The position numbers and the translations under genes were made by a program. This document shows positions 1 to 9,896 of a stretch of DNA of 64,000 bases, piece after piece. Source of the DNA: Oasisia sp. SBJ-2009 (lineage: Eukaryota > Annelida > Polychaeta > Sabellida > Siboglinidae). Under the pieces are notes generated by a model. That model made no database searches and was not told the DNA's origin. It saw nothing but the letters and a program-made list of their open reading frames with translations. The first letter of the stretch is position 1, and each line of letters starts with the position of its first letter. The stretch is taken from assembly GCA_964017155.1 (NCBI GenBank), contig OZ024867.1, positions 26,735,109-26,799,108 of the forward strand. Reading direction: 5' to 3'.

Positions 1-560
1 AAATGTGTTGGAGTGGGAGAAGTAGGTCTCGATTACCACCGACACCAGATACCAAGAGAACGTGAAAACCAGCGACAGATGTTAGTGCAACAATTACACA
101 TGGCTGTTAAATACTCAACGCCTGTATTATACATTTGCACCCAGACAAGTCGGACACAACTCACCAATGTCTGAACGACTACCTTCAAATAATGACGAAT
201 ACCCTACCGAAAACACACAAGGTGCATGTGTGCATTTGTTTTGTGGCGACAAAGAATATATCACGGCGTGGTTGTGTGCATTTCCGGAAGCAGTATTTGG
301 ACTGTCCGGCTCCTTACTCAGGGTTGAGTGGGAGTGAGGAGGAAGAGCCAGTCTGTAGCTTGGACCTCGGCAAAATACTTCCTGAATCAGACACACCCTA
401 TCTTACACCTCGTGGAAAACCTGGCCCCAACCATCCGTGGAATATTATTGCTATGGCTGCAAAGGTGGCTAGATTGAGGGGTTAACTACAGAGATTGTAA
501 TTGAGGCGATTCGCATTAGTGCATGCTCCTTTTACACCCTAGCTGCCTGTTTGCTGTACA
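1..560 (+). pseudogene. TatD-family metal-dependent hydrolase fragment, frame-broken
   Basis: From base 1 the first frame reads a TatD-like core containing GVGEVGLDYHR, then a QRQML..QL-like helix and a PVLYI strand, and stops near 180. The match continues in the frame starting at 135, then in another frame with VHLFCGD and the following WL-F-GLSG region (about 245-325). It returns to the 135 frame for ILPESDTPYLTPRGKPGPNHP (about 375-435), which corresponds to the TatD LLETDSPYLTP-NxP segment, and shifts once more near 480 into LTTEIVIEAIRIS. TatD proteins are 3'-5' DNases or hydrolases of the amidohydrolase fold that use His and Asp metal ligands; the E-x-GLDY and ETDSPY-type motifs are recognisable here. 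At least three frame changes and the missing 5' part, cut by the window edge, make it a pseudogene unless introns explain the shifts. TatD-like reading frames can be repetitive in invertebrate genomes, so a dispersed copy is as likely as an old single gene. Confidence 0.72.
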
Positions 561-1280
561 CAGTGTAATGTGACAAGTAAACTGAGACACCTGCTGGTGT
601 TCGCTTCAAAGTTGTATGTAATTCAGTATTGGAGAGGGAAAATCTAAATTTAAGTAATTAATGTTATTATAAAGTGTTGAAAGAATACTGTGGTGGCTGG
701 GTATAAATTGTTATAGTACCCCAACAAAAATGGTATTACACAGTGATTGGGATTATATGTAAGTGGCTTTTTTAGCCTTAGCTGTAGGATTATGTGAGTA
801 GTTTAAAGGGAAAAAATGGCTAGGGTTTGGTGATATGGGCCTAATAGACCTAAGAAAAACTAACACTTTCCTATCTCAATCACATTTTTAACGTGAGCGG
901 TTTAGCAGAAAAAAAATGTAGAACACATAGAATAGAAAGTTTATGGATAACTCCATTTTAGAAAAAGTGATGTATCGGAGGACCGGCCACTGATAGGCTG
1001 TCGTACTACTTCTTGGCAACTCTGTCGGGTGGCGCTGTGACTTTGCGCTCACAAAAGAGCTTAAATAATACGGATGATTTTCTGATTCTTCGTCTGATGG
1101 AAATAGCACGGATTCAGAAGTGGCTGGATATAGATTTCAGCCACAAAGACAAAGGCCTGTGCTGTCACACAGACCAGATGTCCGTGGTGGTGAAGACCCA
1201 AGGGAAATTGAAATGATGAGAAGCGAAACAACCAGACCCGAGACGGCATCGACTGGTGTCAACAATGACATGCACTGTCC

Positions 1281-1620
1281 GACCTAACTATGAAAACGAC
1301 CGCCAGCAGCCGCCAAACTTCTCCTCAATTGTCTTACAGACATATACATACACTATGTCATAAAATAAAATAACTTGCATTCCTCTAACGAAGAAAATTC
1401 ACAAAAGCAACTCGATTGCAGCTCCCAAAGCAACTCAGGCTCTTCGACCTCGGAGACTGCGATTACCGTAACATCGCCATAAAAATTAGCTTTACACAAA
1501 ATAACGTTAGGCAGCGCGGTGGTGCGCGCGAATATTTATAAACTTTATTTACTGCATTCGCACACGCGAAATAGTTTAATTAATCAAGTAATATAGTAAT
1601 AATTAATTATTATCATTACC
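1281..1620 (+). repeat. Left inverted arm of the TTAA element core
   Basis: This arm starts with GACCTAACTATGAAAACGACC and contains CCGCCAAACTTCTCCTCA, an ATACATACACTA stretch and GCGCGAATATTTATAAACTTTA. The same order appears reverse-complemented in 2450-2769. It also matches 18505-18800 in copy 2. The arms have diverged, mostly in the middle around 1400-1500. Confidence 0.85.
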
Positions 1621-2449
1621 AAGATCTTCAGAATATGTTAAGTTTTCTTGTAATATAATTATAATATTTTATTTCATATAGCGCCAAATCCATATTTGTT
1701 TGTGGCACTTCACAATATAATGTTATTAAAATAGATGCTACCCACAGGTAATATTTAAAAAAAACATTGTCTATTACCCAGGTAGTCATAAAAGACGTAT
1801 GGAAATTATGTGTTGTTCGATGATGTCACATTGTTTATTTTAAGAATATTTCTATAAACATCCTGCGTGTACTGCAAGCTATTATTATATAAACAATGTT
1901 TTTTAACAATAATAACTAAACAATAACATATAATATTATAATGTTTAACTGCACCAAAACCTTCTTTTTCTACCACCATATATTTCCCTTATTATATTCA
2001 TATTCTGTTTAAATTTCAGTGATTTATTGTCCCGATAATTAATACAGTGTCTTGTCATTACTGGTGGTGGAAATATAATTCATAAGTAGAAAAATATATA
2101 GCTTCAATAATATTTTCTTATGCATAATGTGTGTATGTGCTGAATGAAAATTATAGTTACGTCGTAATTATTTTACCATTTTAATTATTTATTATCTTTA
2201 CCTTAATTTATCACTATTGTTGTTATGGAATTTGTATGGGTTCTTTTTAATACTGATAGGTCACTAAGTTAATTATATAGACACCTATATATTCATTATT
2301 TATTTTGAAATATTATGTGTGGGTAGTATTCTTCTTATTGTATTTTAAGTAGCAGTATTTTGTGAAGCGCCATAATCAATTATGGATGTGGCGTAAATAA
2401 AATATTATTATATTATAATAAAACTTATAATTCCTGCAAATCATAGTGA

Positions 2450-2769
2450 TGATAATAATTAATTATTACTATATTATTTACAATTAATTAAACTATTTTG
2501 CGCGTGCGAATGCAGTAAGTAAAGTTTATAAATATTCGCGCGCACAAACGTGCCATATAATGGCATTTTGTGTAAGGCTAACTTATTTTAGCGATTTTAC
2601 GGTACCGGGCAGCGGCAGACGAAATTGCCGTCGACATCTGCGTGGTTGTTAGATGGATTTTCTTTGTTAGAGGAATGCAACTTATTTTATAACGTAGTGT
2701 ATGTATATGTATGTAAGATAGGTGAGGAGAAGTTTGGCGGCTGCTGGCGGTCGTTTTCATAGTTAGGTC
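2450..2769 (-). repeat. Right inverted arm of the TTAA element core
   Basis: This is the reverse complement of the left arm. Reading inward from 2769 it gives the CTAACTATGAAAACGACCGCC block, the CCGCCAAACTTCTCCTCAC block, GCGCGAATATTTATAAACTTTA and then the ATAATTAATTATTATCATCAC block. Spacing from the left arm is about 830 bp of AT-rich DNA. That centre carries two inverted copies of a GCGCC...TTTGTGGC(G)CTTCACA motif (near 1680 and 2365). Confidence 0.85.
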
Positions 2770-3258
2770 AATCCAACCCGGTCGCCTGACATCCGCGCTG
2801 TGTCTGTGACTGTCCCAAAGAATCGACTGGACCACTGTTTCAGTTCTGGTCAATTCAAAGGGTAACAAAAAGACAGCTTACTGATACTGTCTTTCACTGT
2901 ACTGTTGCTACAAGGTTTGAGGAACCGTGTGGCATATTGCTGTCGCGATTTTGTTGTAAACCGACGTAAGGCACTTTTAGCGAACTGCTTGGCTCTCTGT
3001 CATGACAGCTGCACCAACAGACGACTCCGCGACGTATTACTTTTCCAAAGTGCAGATAGAAGCTGGGTTGTGATTGGTTGCAAGAACCAAGATGGGCCCG
3101 TTCATGGTGTCAGTGATTTAGCTAGATTTTCCCACTTTAAGACCACTTTCTGAGGAAACCACTAATGTGAAAAATTTGATTGTAGATGCAAATGATTAGC
3201 TTGTGTAAACTCTTTTAGGTGCATAACACCAAACTGTTGCCTTTTTTTTTCACTTTAA

Positions 3259-4575
3259 GTAACCTGAATTGGGTGTATATATTTATATTCGGGTTTTGAT
3301 TAATGAATCAAATGTGTATATAAAATTGTCTATAATTCATGATTCGTTGACAAAGGCATCTATGTTCCTAGTAATATATCCCATTATTTTTAGGATTGGG
3401 GGAAAAGTTGTGTGGAGCACACATGCAAATAGTCCAGCTCAATGCACCTGAATACACACACCAAGTAAGACCACATTACACCATAACAATAGTCCACACC
3501 GTACAAATGCCACAACATAACAAATACAATAGCTTTCATCCGAGTCAAGCAGCCATCGTTACACCACTACCTCTACGAGGAGTCTCGACGCCGACCGTCT
3601 GAACAGTCTGCGATCTTCGCAGACGTCATTGCGCCTGCACAAGTAATAATAAATAATAATATCTCTGTCAAACCACATCAAGTGGATAAGTGTGCAGAGA
3701 TACTGTTATTATGCTACTTGTAATAACATATCCAAATGACCATTTATGTTGTTATTTATTTTTCAATGAAAAAAACATACCTTGTGACAAGAAAGAACAC
3801 TAGAGCTTTGTGTATATATGACAAGTTGCCATAGCCAATTTTCAATGTGTGCTTACTTTATGAAAGTATGAATACAGAAATATGATGAAAATATAAGTGC
3901 ATAAATCAGTGTAAATTGGGCCATCTTTTGTCCATATGACAGCGACACTTTGCAGCAGTCATATGCAGCATTGAAACATAATAGACCTATGCTGAAACAT
4001 TTGTTTTTGGCTTTTGTTTAGAGCAATATGATGAAAGTAGCTGCAAACAGCAAGCAAGCTGCTCAAAAGCTATGATTGACAACTCTGGTAAGTAATTCAT
4101 ATTTCTCAATATTTATAATAGCTCATATAATACACAAAGCATATAAATGCCAACAACCGAGTAGAATCATTGAAGAAAATGTGTTTATGTATGTAATAAG
4201 TAATAACGGAATGGTATTCATAAATAGTAAACCAACATTTCATGCATTTTCATGTTGAATAACATTACAATAATTTAAGAAAATTGTCTGAAACTACTGA
4301 AGTTAGACAACATATATATTTAACCAATTTGTTACAATATTTTCGTCATTTATGCAACCTGCAACAGCAAAGTGGGCATTAAGTTGCACTGTCTAATTCA
4401 ATGTGCATAAAATGCAGATTTAAATGTCTGGGTTATTTACCTTTAGTTTTGAACTGTTTGCAGAATGTGCTATGCATAACTCATAACATTGTGTTTCAGT
4501 GACCTTGTTGCTAAATTAGATTTTTCACCGAAACAGTGAACAAAAACATCAAAAAGAAGATTACTGCAGGATGAA
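3259..4575. other. AT-rich spacer without a recognised gene
   Basis: Only short reading frames of 60-82 codons are present and none resembles a family I recognise. A small hairpin lies at 3639-3721. Nothing else is supported. Confidence 0.5.
3639..3721. repeat. Short imperfect hairpin
   Basis: ACAAGTAATAATAAATAATA followed by ATATCTCTG on the left pairs with CAGAGATAC...TACTTGT on the right. The arms are about 28 bp with a few mismatches, around a loop of about 25 bases that itself holds CCAC/GTGG. It could be a tiny fold-back element or chance structure in AT-rich DNA. Confidence 0.4.
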
Positions 4576-4674
4576 GAAACATACAGAAATACATGTGAGG
4601 ATACCAAGAGAATCATTCGGGAGCAAGACAAACTGAAGCTAAAAATCGAAATGCTACGGAATAAAATAAAATGA
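4576..4674 (+). pseudogene. Possible C-terminal coiled-coil exon (weak)
   Basis: A 32-codon frame ends in a charged, leucine-containing helix, IIREQDKLKLKIEMLRNKIK, then TGA. Such tails are common at the C-terminus of Myb/SANT-like proteins carried by Harbinger-type transposons. A Myb/SANT-like exon pair lies 1.5 kb downstream on the same strand, but the order (tail before head) argues that the two are not one gene. The call rests on helix character only. Confidence 0.22.
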
Positions 4675-5193
4675 TAAAGAAGAAAATGCATAACCTTGAT
4701 GTCAAGTTCCATTTGACAAAATTGAAAAAATTACACTTATGTTTAAGACTAAAAGCAGAATTTGGCATCAACTTCAAATAAAATTAATGATGACAAATTC
4801 TGATCTATGTTTTGAACTGCATTGCAGGCTGGCTTAGTCTAAAATGCTGTTTTTTTTTACAATTTTTTTTTTTTTATTTATGATGCTTTCACTGAGTATA
4901 TGTATATGTTACATGTCACCAATTTTAGGTAGATTGCAAAGTCTTAGGTGAACCTGTATATGTAGTGAGATTTCCTAAAGAGATGAAACAAATTCAATTT
5001 TTTTTAAGAGTGGTTCTTAGACAGTGTGTTATCCATAATTTATCCTGCCTTTTTTGTGTTTCGTATACATATATATATGGCTACTGATTGGACAATTTGT
5101 GTTTTTCGCTCGGCAACTGGTTGTGAGCTTGTGTCGCCAAGCAGTAAACGAATGAAAAACTGCCGCCACGTTCTGACTCCATGAACACTTAAT
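4675..5193. other. Spacer, nothing recognised
   Basis: AT-rich, with poly-T runs near 4850-4875. A 68-codon minus-strand frame (5040-5246) has no recognisable motif. Confidence 0.5.
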
Positions 5194-5841
5194 TTGAAGC
5201 CCAATTGGTCTGATTGTGAATCAGAATTAAAAACGGATTCCTGCATGACGGGAATGAAGGCACATGAGCACCTAACTCAGGATGCTACAAATTGCATTGT
5301 AAACGATGTGAGTGATAATGTGCCAACTGTGGTTGTGAATGAACTGTTGTGCTTTGTTAACAACAAAATCAACTTGCTGCCCTCCGAGACGGTCATTCAG
5401 TTATGTGTGAAACAATGCAAGCCAGACGAAATCAAAACGGCAAAACTGAAATTATTCGAGGTATGTCCAAGTGATTCAAGGATGCTGACCAGGAAAGGAC
5501 CGAAGAAATTTTTTCAAAACCTTGAGGATGTCGTCAAGAGAACGAATGAGCTCGACTCAGCTGTTGACGTTATACCGTGCTTTATTGCGAGAAATTTGGG
5601 GAATCTTCCTCTTATCATGTTTGACTCATTAGATGTATCAGTGCTCGTGACAAAAATTGAGTCTTAACGATGAAGTGCTACTGATGAGGGGTGCTATGAA
5701 ATGCCAGCAGACAACGTCGGAAACCTTGACAAAGGTTTTTTCTGAGACAATATCCAGAGGACATAAGCTTGAGGGTGAAATGTTGGGAGTGAGGTCTGCA
5801 GGCTGCACTGGGGCATTATGCATGGACCGAGACAACTAATA
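5194..5841 (+). pseudogene. LINE ORF1-like N-terminal domain fragment, frameshifted
   Basis: An open frame of 157 codons contains LLCFVNNKINLLPSETVIQL and then VKQCKPDEIKTAKLKLFEVC. Further on come RKGPKKFFQNLEDVV, a PCFIARNLGNLPLIMFDSLD segment and DVSVLVTKIES. This order (LLCFV-NK, IxxLC, A-xx-LF-xC, RRKG, LEDI, P-F-A-xxL-LP) is the one I associate with the first-ORF domain of CR1/L2-type LINEs and its dispersed copies in invertebrates. It is thought to be a nucleic-acid-binding accessory domain. At 5660 a one-base shift moves the match into the next frame (SLNDEVLLMRGAMKCQQTTS), which runs to 5839. No reverse transcriptase follows in order, so this is a fragment. The family assignment is from memory of pattern, without a search. 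Confidence 0.55.
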
Positions 5842-5956
5842 GTCAGAGACAATGCTATTGTCCGAGACAACAAACGTCGGGACTTCTGCCATGGCGAAGT
5901 TGGTATGCATGAACCGGACGATAGACAGACACAATGACGTCAGAGACTTTTACGCA

Positions 5957-6123
5957 ATTGTCCCGACATTTGGAGTGGAACTAATTTTAGACTAGGCTAT
6001 AAGGAGAATTGCCAATATTTCTTATGAACTGCGCAGTCACGGCCTAGAGTTGACCTCATAAAACCACTTCCTTCCGGGCAGTTGTCGTCTGCTTTCACCG
6101 GAAAAAGGCAAATGTCGGGACAA
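5957..6123. repeat. 167-bp segment with perfect 15-bp terminal inverted repeats
   Basis: TTGTCCCGACATTTG at 5957-5971 is the exact reverse complement of 6109-6123. The intervening 137 bases have no coding character. It resembles a MITE, but no clear target duplication is visible. Confidence 0.45.
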
Positions 6124-6156
6124 GGAGTGATTTCGTCGAAAAGAGTAAAAAACTAA

Positions 6157-6465
6157 ATGCAGCGATTTAGAAAATTTTATTTTATTAGAAGAAATAGAAA
6201 AAGGAAAGGAGTTATTAACTTCACACTTCCAAAGCGGAGTGACGCTAAAAAGAAAACAAATGTTGCCGTATCGGTCAACACCGTAGGTGGTAATGGTCGG
6301 AGTGTCGGGCAGGTGAAAAAGAGGTGGACAGACATGAAATCTGCAGTCATCGACCGGCAACGCAGAAGCATGACTACAGGAGGTGGGTGCCCTCTACCGG
6401 AGATACATTATGAAGATGTGATCAGATAATCGGGGAAACCGCCAACCTGGTGAATGAGGTGGAAG
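6157..6465 (+). pseudogene. Myb/SANT-like DNA-binding domain, exon 1
   Basis: The frame from 6157 carries AVSVNTVGGNGRSVGQVKKR, then WTDMKSAVIDRQRRS and TGGGCPLP. This matches the second half of the Myb/SANT-like (NAIF1-type) domain found in Harbinger-transposon accessory proteins and their domesticated relatives, where the VKKKWxDLK helix contacts DNA and a TGGG linker follows. After VIR the frame stops, but a one-base shift at about 6427 restores IIGETANLVNEVEG, a typical continuation. The N-terminal helices are not visible. The segment ends in GAAG followed by GTAAGA (6466), a good splice donor. A single frameshift suggests a decayed copy. Confidence 0.6.
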
Positions 6466-6862
6466 GTAAGAGCCAAGTTCCAACCAGCTGTAAGATCGAT
6501 GCGTTCTTTCTAGCATTACAAATAATATTGTTAAAACGTATTGCGTAAAATATGCAATTATCAGTCTTAATTAGGTATTTCTTTTCTAGGCCTAGCCATA
6601 TATTAAGCTCTGTACTAGGCTTTGTTTGTAGTAACGAACTATATAATTGAGGAGCGATGTCATCCAAATTCAGAATTGCAGATTTTGAACGCACATTTGG
6701 CCTTGGCTGACAATAAGAAGCACTGAATTAACTCCCCTTGACTTTGAACATGTTTGTAACAGTAGATGCATGACACTTTGCGAAGACACTTGTTTCTTTG
6801 AGTAAGGGTTAAAGCAGTAATATTATAATTATTACTACAATAAAGGATTTCTTTTCTGACAG

Positions 6863-6916
6863 TAGATATGCCCACGGACTCCTATGTCACAACTGATGAA
6901 CCTTCACAATTGTTAG
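6863..6916 (+). pseudogene. Candidate exon 2 of the Myb/SANT-like gene
   Basis: A pyrimidine-rich stretch ends in CTGACAG at 6862. The following 54 bases end in TTAG before GTAAGC at 6917. The reading phase left open by exon 1 continues without a stop (VDMPTDSYVTTDEPSQLLG). The length, phase and both splice signals are consistent with a real small exon, but there is no homology evidence. Confidence 0.35.
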
Positions 6917-7769
6917 GTAAGCATAGTTTTGTGTTTGTCTGTGTTAACATAATTTGCAATCAGATCAGAATAGAACATAACTTATTCCTATCATTTAATA
7001 CTATGCCAACTGGAAAAGCATCTATTTACGACCTTACATGTAATGAACATCTTCAGTGTGCAAATGAAAAACTCCATGTTCTTATGTCACTGTTATGCCC
7101 TAATACTCTATGTCACTGTTATGCCTGTAATATGTTAATTAGAAAAATGTGTATAGCTTTTTGACGTGTATAACTAGATCGGGCAATGCAATACTACAGA
7201 GTATCATGAATAGTGATGCTCTGTATACTTCACCGCTGTGTCGCCATTGGCGGAAAATGCTATATGTATATATAGTTATTAGTCATACTTTAGTTTTTTA
7301 TATGGATGTAATGTTCGGGAATAAAGTTATTGAATTGAAAACATACTTTTTGCACCACTGTATCGTACTGTCGTCATGGCTGCTTAAGTTTGCAAATGTT
7401 CAGTAAACACCACCGTTTTAGGCACAACACAGTGTCTGTCAAAACATTTGTGTTACACCACCGCTTCAAATGGATCGACAACACCTCGGAAGCGACTCGG
7501 ATGCTGAAATTGGACTGCATATCTTCTTAAAAACGACGAACTTTAACAACAAAATCGACCAATTTCTACGCTAGCTGTCATCCTTGTTTGTCTGAGTACG
7601 GCGTTGAGCACGCTCTTGAGCATGCTCAGGATTTGGACATTTCGTGCTCAAGACTGAGTATGATATTGTACTGTGGTAGCCCAGGGAATGGTAATTTTTA
7701 CTTACATTATTAATGAATGTGTTGTACAATATTTATTCAAACGTGTTGGGACTCGAAAAAAGGGGGAAG
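6917..7769. other. Unassigned spacer
   Basis: Frames of up to 98 codons (6868-7164, 7149-7406) have no recognisable domain. A 34-codon ATG frame starts at 7471 (MDRQHLGSDSDAEIGLHIF). It is too short to call. A purine run, AAAAAAGGGGGAAG, closes the stretch just before the putative LTR. Confidence 0.4.
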
Positions 7770-7987
7770 TGTGATTAGCCTTAAAACATCATAAGGAGGG
7801 AAGAATGTGGTAGGCCAGACCCCACTCATGGTAGCATGATAGTTGTAACACCTCGGAACAACCCCGGAACACCCCCTTTTTTGTTAGGTATATAAGGGCT
7901 ACAAACATTATACACTGTGCTGTTACTGTGAATAAAGACCTTTGAAGCAACATCCAATCGTCGTCATACTAGGCCGTCGCACTAGCA
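7770..7987 (+). mobile_element. Probable solo or 3' LTR of a retrotransposon
   Basis: The segment begins TGTGATTAGCC directly after a polypurine tract (7756-7769), has a TATA box (TATATAAG, 7889-7896), an AATAAA signal 35 bases further (7931-7936), and ends in CA either at 7966 or 7987. This order of promoter, short transcribed part and polyadenylation signal is that of a short LTR of about 200-220 bp, as in Ty3/gypsy elements. The upstream polypurine tract says it would be the downstream LTR. No gag-pol reading frame and no partner LTR are in the window. Confidence 0.45.
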
Positions 7988-8278
7988 GTCATTCCGATGT
8001 AATACGTGTGTGTGGCAAGAAAGACGACAACAAACTGCAAGTATATCACACTTACTTACAGTTGTGTTGTCGTCACCCAGATGCCAGACACCGTTTACAA
8101 CAATACTCAGAAAGCTTGCTGGCCTCCGCGAGTACAAGCATGGTATGAAAGCGAGGCTTCAGCATGGAATTTGAGCACTGTGGCTGTGCACTGAGTATGG
8201 CTTTATAACCTCGGGCTCAGAATAAAGGAGCACTGTGACAAACTCCACAATTATTAGCTGACTTCTGATCAAACCATG

Positions 8279-8996
8279 CTGGATATACTGAAGAAGAACA
8301 TTGATACATCACAGGAGGTCGCACCCGTTTTAAAAGATGAGGTGGAATCAGCTATTAACGATCTTAAGAATGGTAAATCACCTGGAATTAAAGGTGTAAC
8401 AGCTAATATGGTGAATCCTACATAAAGTTGTGTAATGAAGTTTGGAAGCCAGGAACTTGGCCTTCTGCATGGACACAGTCAACTATCATTTGAAATCTTG
8501 CAGTAACTATCGCACCATCAGCCGGATAAGTCATCCATATAGTTTTGAATCGACTGCATCCACAACCAGAAGAAATCATAGTTGAAGAATAAGAAGGGTT
8601 TAAAAAAGGGAACAACACACTTAAGCACATCTTCAATCTTACATTGTCGAAGGAGTAAAATTGATCAAAAATCAATATTCCATAATTTCATAGACTTCAA
8701 GAAGCCTTCGATCAGGTATGGTGAGAAGAGATGTGACAACCAAGGCTTTATATCAAGCATCAAGGCTTTATATCAAGCATCACAGAGTGTGGTTATGCTT
8801 GGAGATGCAATCAGTACATGTAACTGGTTCTCCACCCAGGTTGGTGTGAGACATGGATATTCACTCTCACAAACCTTCCTAGAATACATCATTATGGAGG
8901 CTTTAGTGGATTTGAAAGGATGGTAGACATTGGAGGCATAGAACAATCACCAACTTACACTTCGCTGATGATATTGTTCTATGTTATGAATCACAT
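8279..8996 (+). pseudogene. Decayed reverse transcriptase of a non-LTR retrotransposon
   Basis: Pieces of one RT domain occur in order but in changing frames. They are VLKDEVESAINDLKNGKSPG (from 8327); a CNEVW-like helix; the CNNYRTI-like block; an EEQAGFRKG-like block near 8590; an FKKAFDQVW-like block near 8695-8720; the thumb-side LYQASQSVV and FSTQVGVRHG block (8765-8860); and finally the catalytic HFADDIVLCYES (8959-8994), where the two Asp residues bind metal. At least four frame changes show that it is dead. A 22-bp tandem duplication (ACCAAGGCTTTATATCAAGC type) sits at about 8740-8782. The clade cannot be fixed by eye. Confidence 0.7.
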
Positions 8997-9134
8997 TTTT
9001 AACACCATGATTAGTTATAGCAGAGTGCGTAAAAACAAGTTTTTGTTGTGTTCTTTACTTTTACCCCCTCCTACACATAAACATATTCTATAATCCTAAT
9101 ACTAATATGCTGGATCTACTGAAACTCATCACTG

Positions 9135-9700
9135 ACTGAAGAAGAACAGGGGAGGCTAAAAGTGTTGTACAATTCAGCATGTCAGCAACAGGAGAGGCTA
9201 AAAGTGTTGTACAATTCAGCATGTCAGCAACAGGAGAGGCTAAAAGTGTTGTACAATTCAGCATGTCAGCAACAGGAGAGGCTAAAAGTGTTGTACAATT
9301 CAGCATGTCAGCAACAGGAGAGGCTAAAAGTGTTGTACAATTCAGCATGTCAGCAACAGGAGAGGCTAAAAGTGTTGTACAATTCAGCATGTCAGCAACA
9401 GGAGAGGCTAAAAGTGTTGTACAATTCAGCATGTCAGCAACAGGAGAGGCTAAAAGTGTTGTACAATTCAGCATGTCAGCAACAGGAGAGGGTAAAAATG
9501 TTGTACAATTCAGCATGTCAGCAACAGGAGAGGCTAAAAGTGTTGTACAATTCAGCATGTCACCAACAGGAGAGGCTAAAAGTGTTGTACAATTCAGCAT
9601 GTCAGCAACAGGAGAGGGTAAAAATGTTGTACAATTCAGCATGTCAGCAACAGGAGAGGGTAAAAATGTTGTACAGGTCAGCACGTCAGCAACATTCATG
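9135..9700 (+). repeat. 42-bp minisatellite, about 13 copies
   Basis: Each unit has a CAGGAGAGGCTAAAAG part, then TGTTGTACAATTCAGC, then ATGTCAGCAA. Most units are identical. Late units carry paired variants (GAGAGGGTAAAAATG) and there is one CACCAACAGG variant. Because 42 is divisible by three, frames stay open on both strands (LYNSACQQQERLKV on plus, ADMLNCTTLLASPV on minus). These frames are a property of the repeat and not evidence of a protein. Confidence 0.92.
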
Positions 9701-9828
9701 CGCCAAAGTTAGTCACAGTGTTCTGAAGGAATGCAGACATTGGAGACAAAAATGTTGACAGCTGGCTCCAGAGTTACTGAATATGCCAGTGTGCAGGTCT
9801 CCTCAGACTAGGCACACACACGTGTATT

Positions 9829-9845
9829 GCAGGTTCAATTCCTGC
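9829..9845 (+). other. tRNA-like T-arm (B-box), possible SINE remnant
   Basis: GCAGG-TTCAATT-CCTGC forms a perfect 5-bp stem with a seven-base T-loop of the conserved type, matching a polymerase III B-box. No convincing acceptor stem, D-arm or A-box precedes it, so a tRNA gene is not called. It may be the relic of a tRNA-derived SINE. Confidence 0.3.
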
Positions 9846-9896
9846 TGGTGTTATGCTGTTTGCAATTTAGGCCAATCAATGTCAGCCCAGAAGTTA

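Larger units (their letters stand above)
803..3258 (+). mobile_element. TTAA-bounded non-autonomous DNA transposon, copy 1
   Basis: The element runs from 807 to 3254 between two TTAA tetranucleotides (803-806 and 3255-3258). Its ends are AGGGAAAA on the left and, read inward from the right, AGTGAAAA. A second copy at 18272-20710 shares both outer flanks and the core. The TTAA duplication and AGGG-type ends fit Kolobok- or piggyBac-like transposons. No transposase is visible, so it must be non-autonomous. The core (1281-2769) is a fold-back structure with arms of about 330 bp around an AT-rich centre. This copy has about 250 bp (roughly 1000-1280) in the left flank that copy 2 lacks. Assignment to a superfamily is inference from the ends only. 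Confidence 0.7.

Noticed and set aside
9162..9758. 198- and 203-codon frames over the 42-bp repeat as repeat proteins
   Set aside because: Frames are open on both strands because the unit length is a multiple of three and lacks stops. No flanking coding sequence extends them.
9781..9852. A complete tRNA gene
   Set aside because: Only the T-arm is convincing. Acceptor, D and anticodon stems cannot be paired at the right distances.
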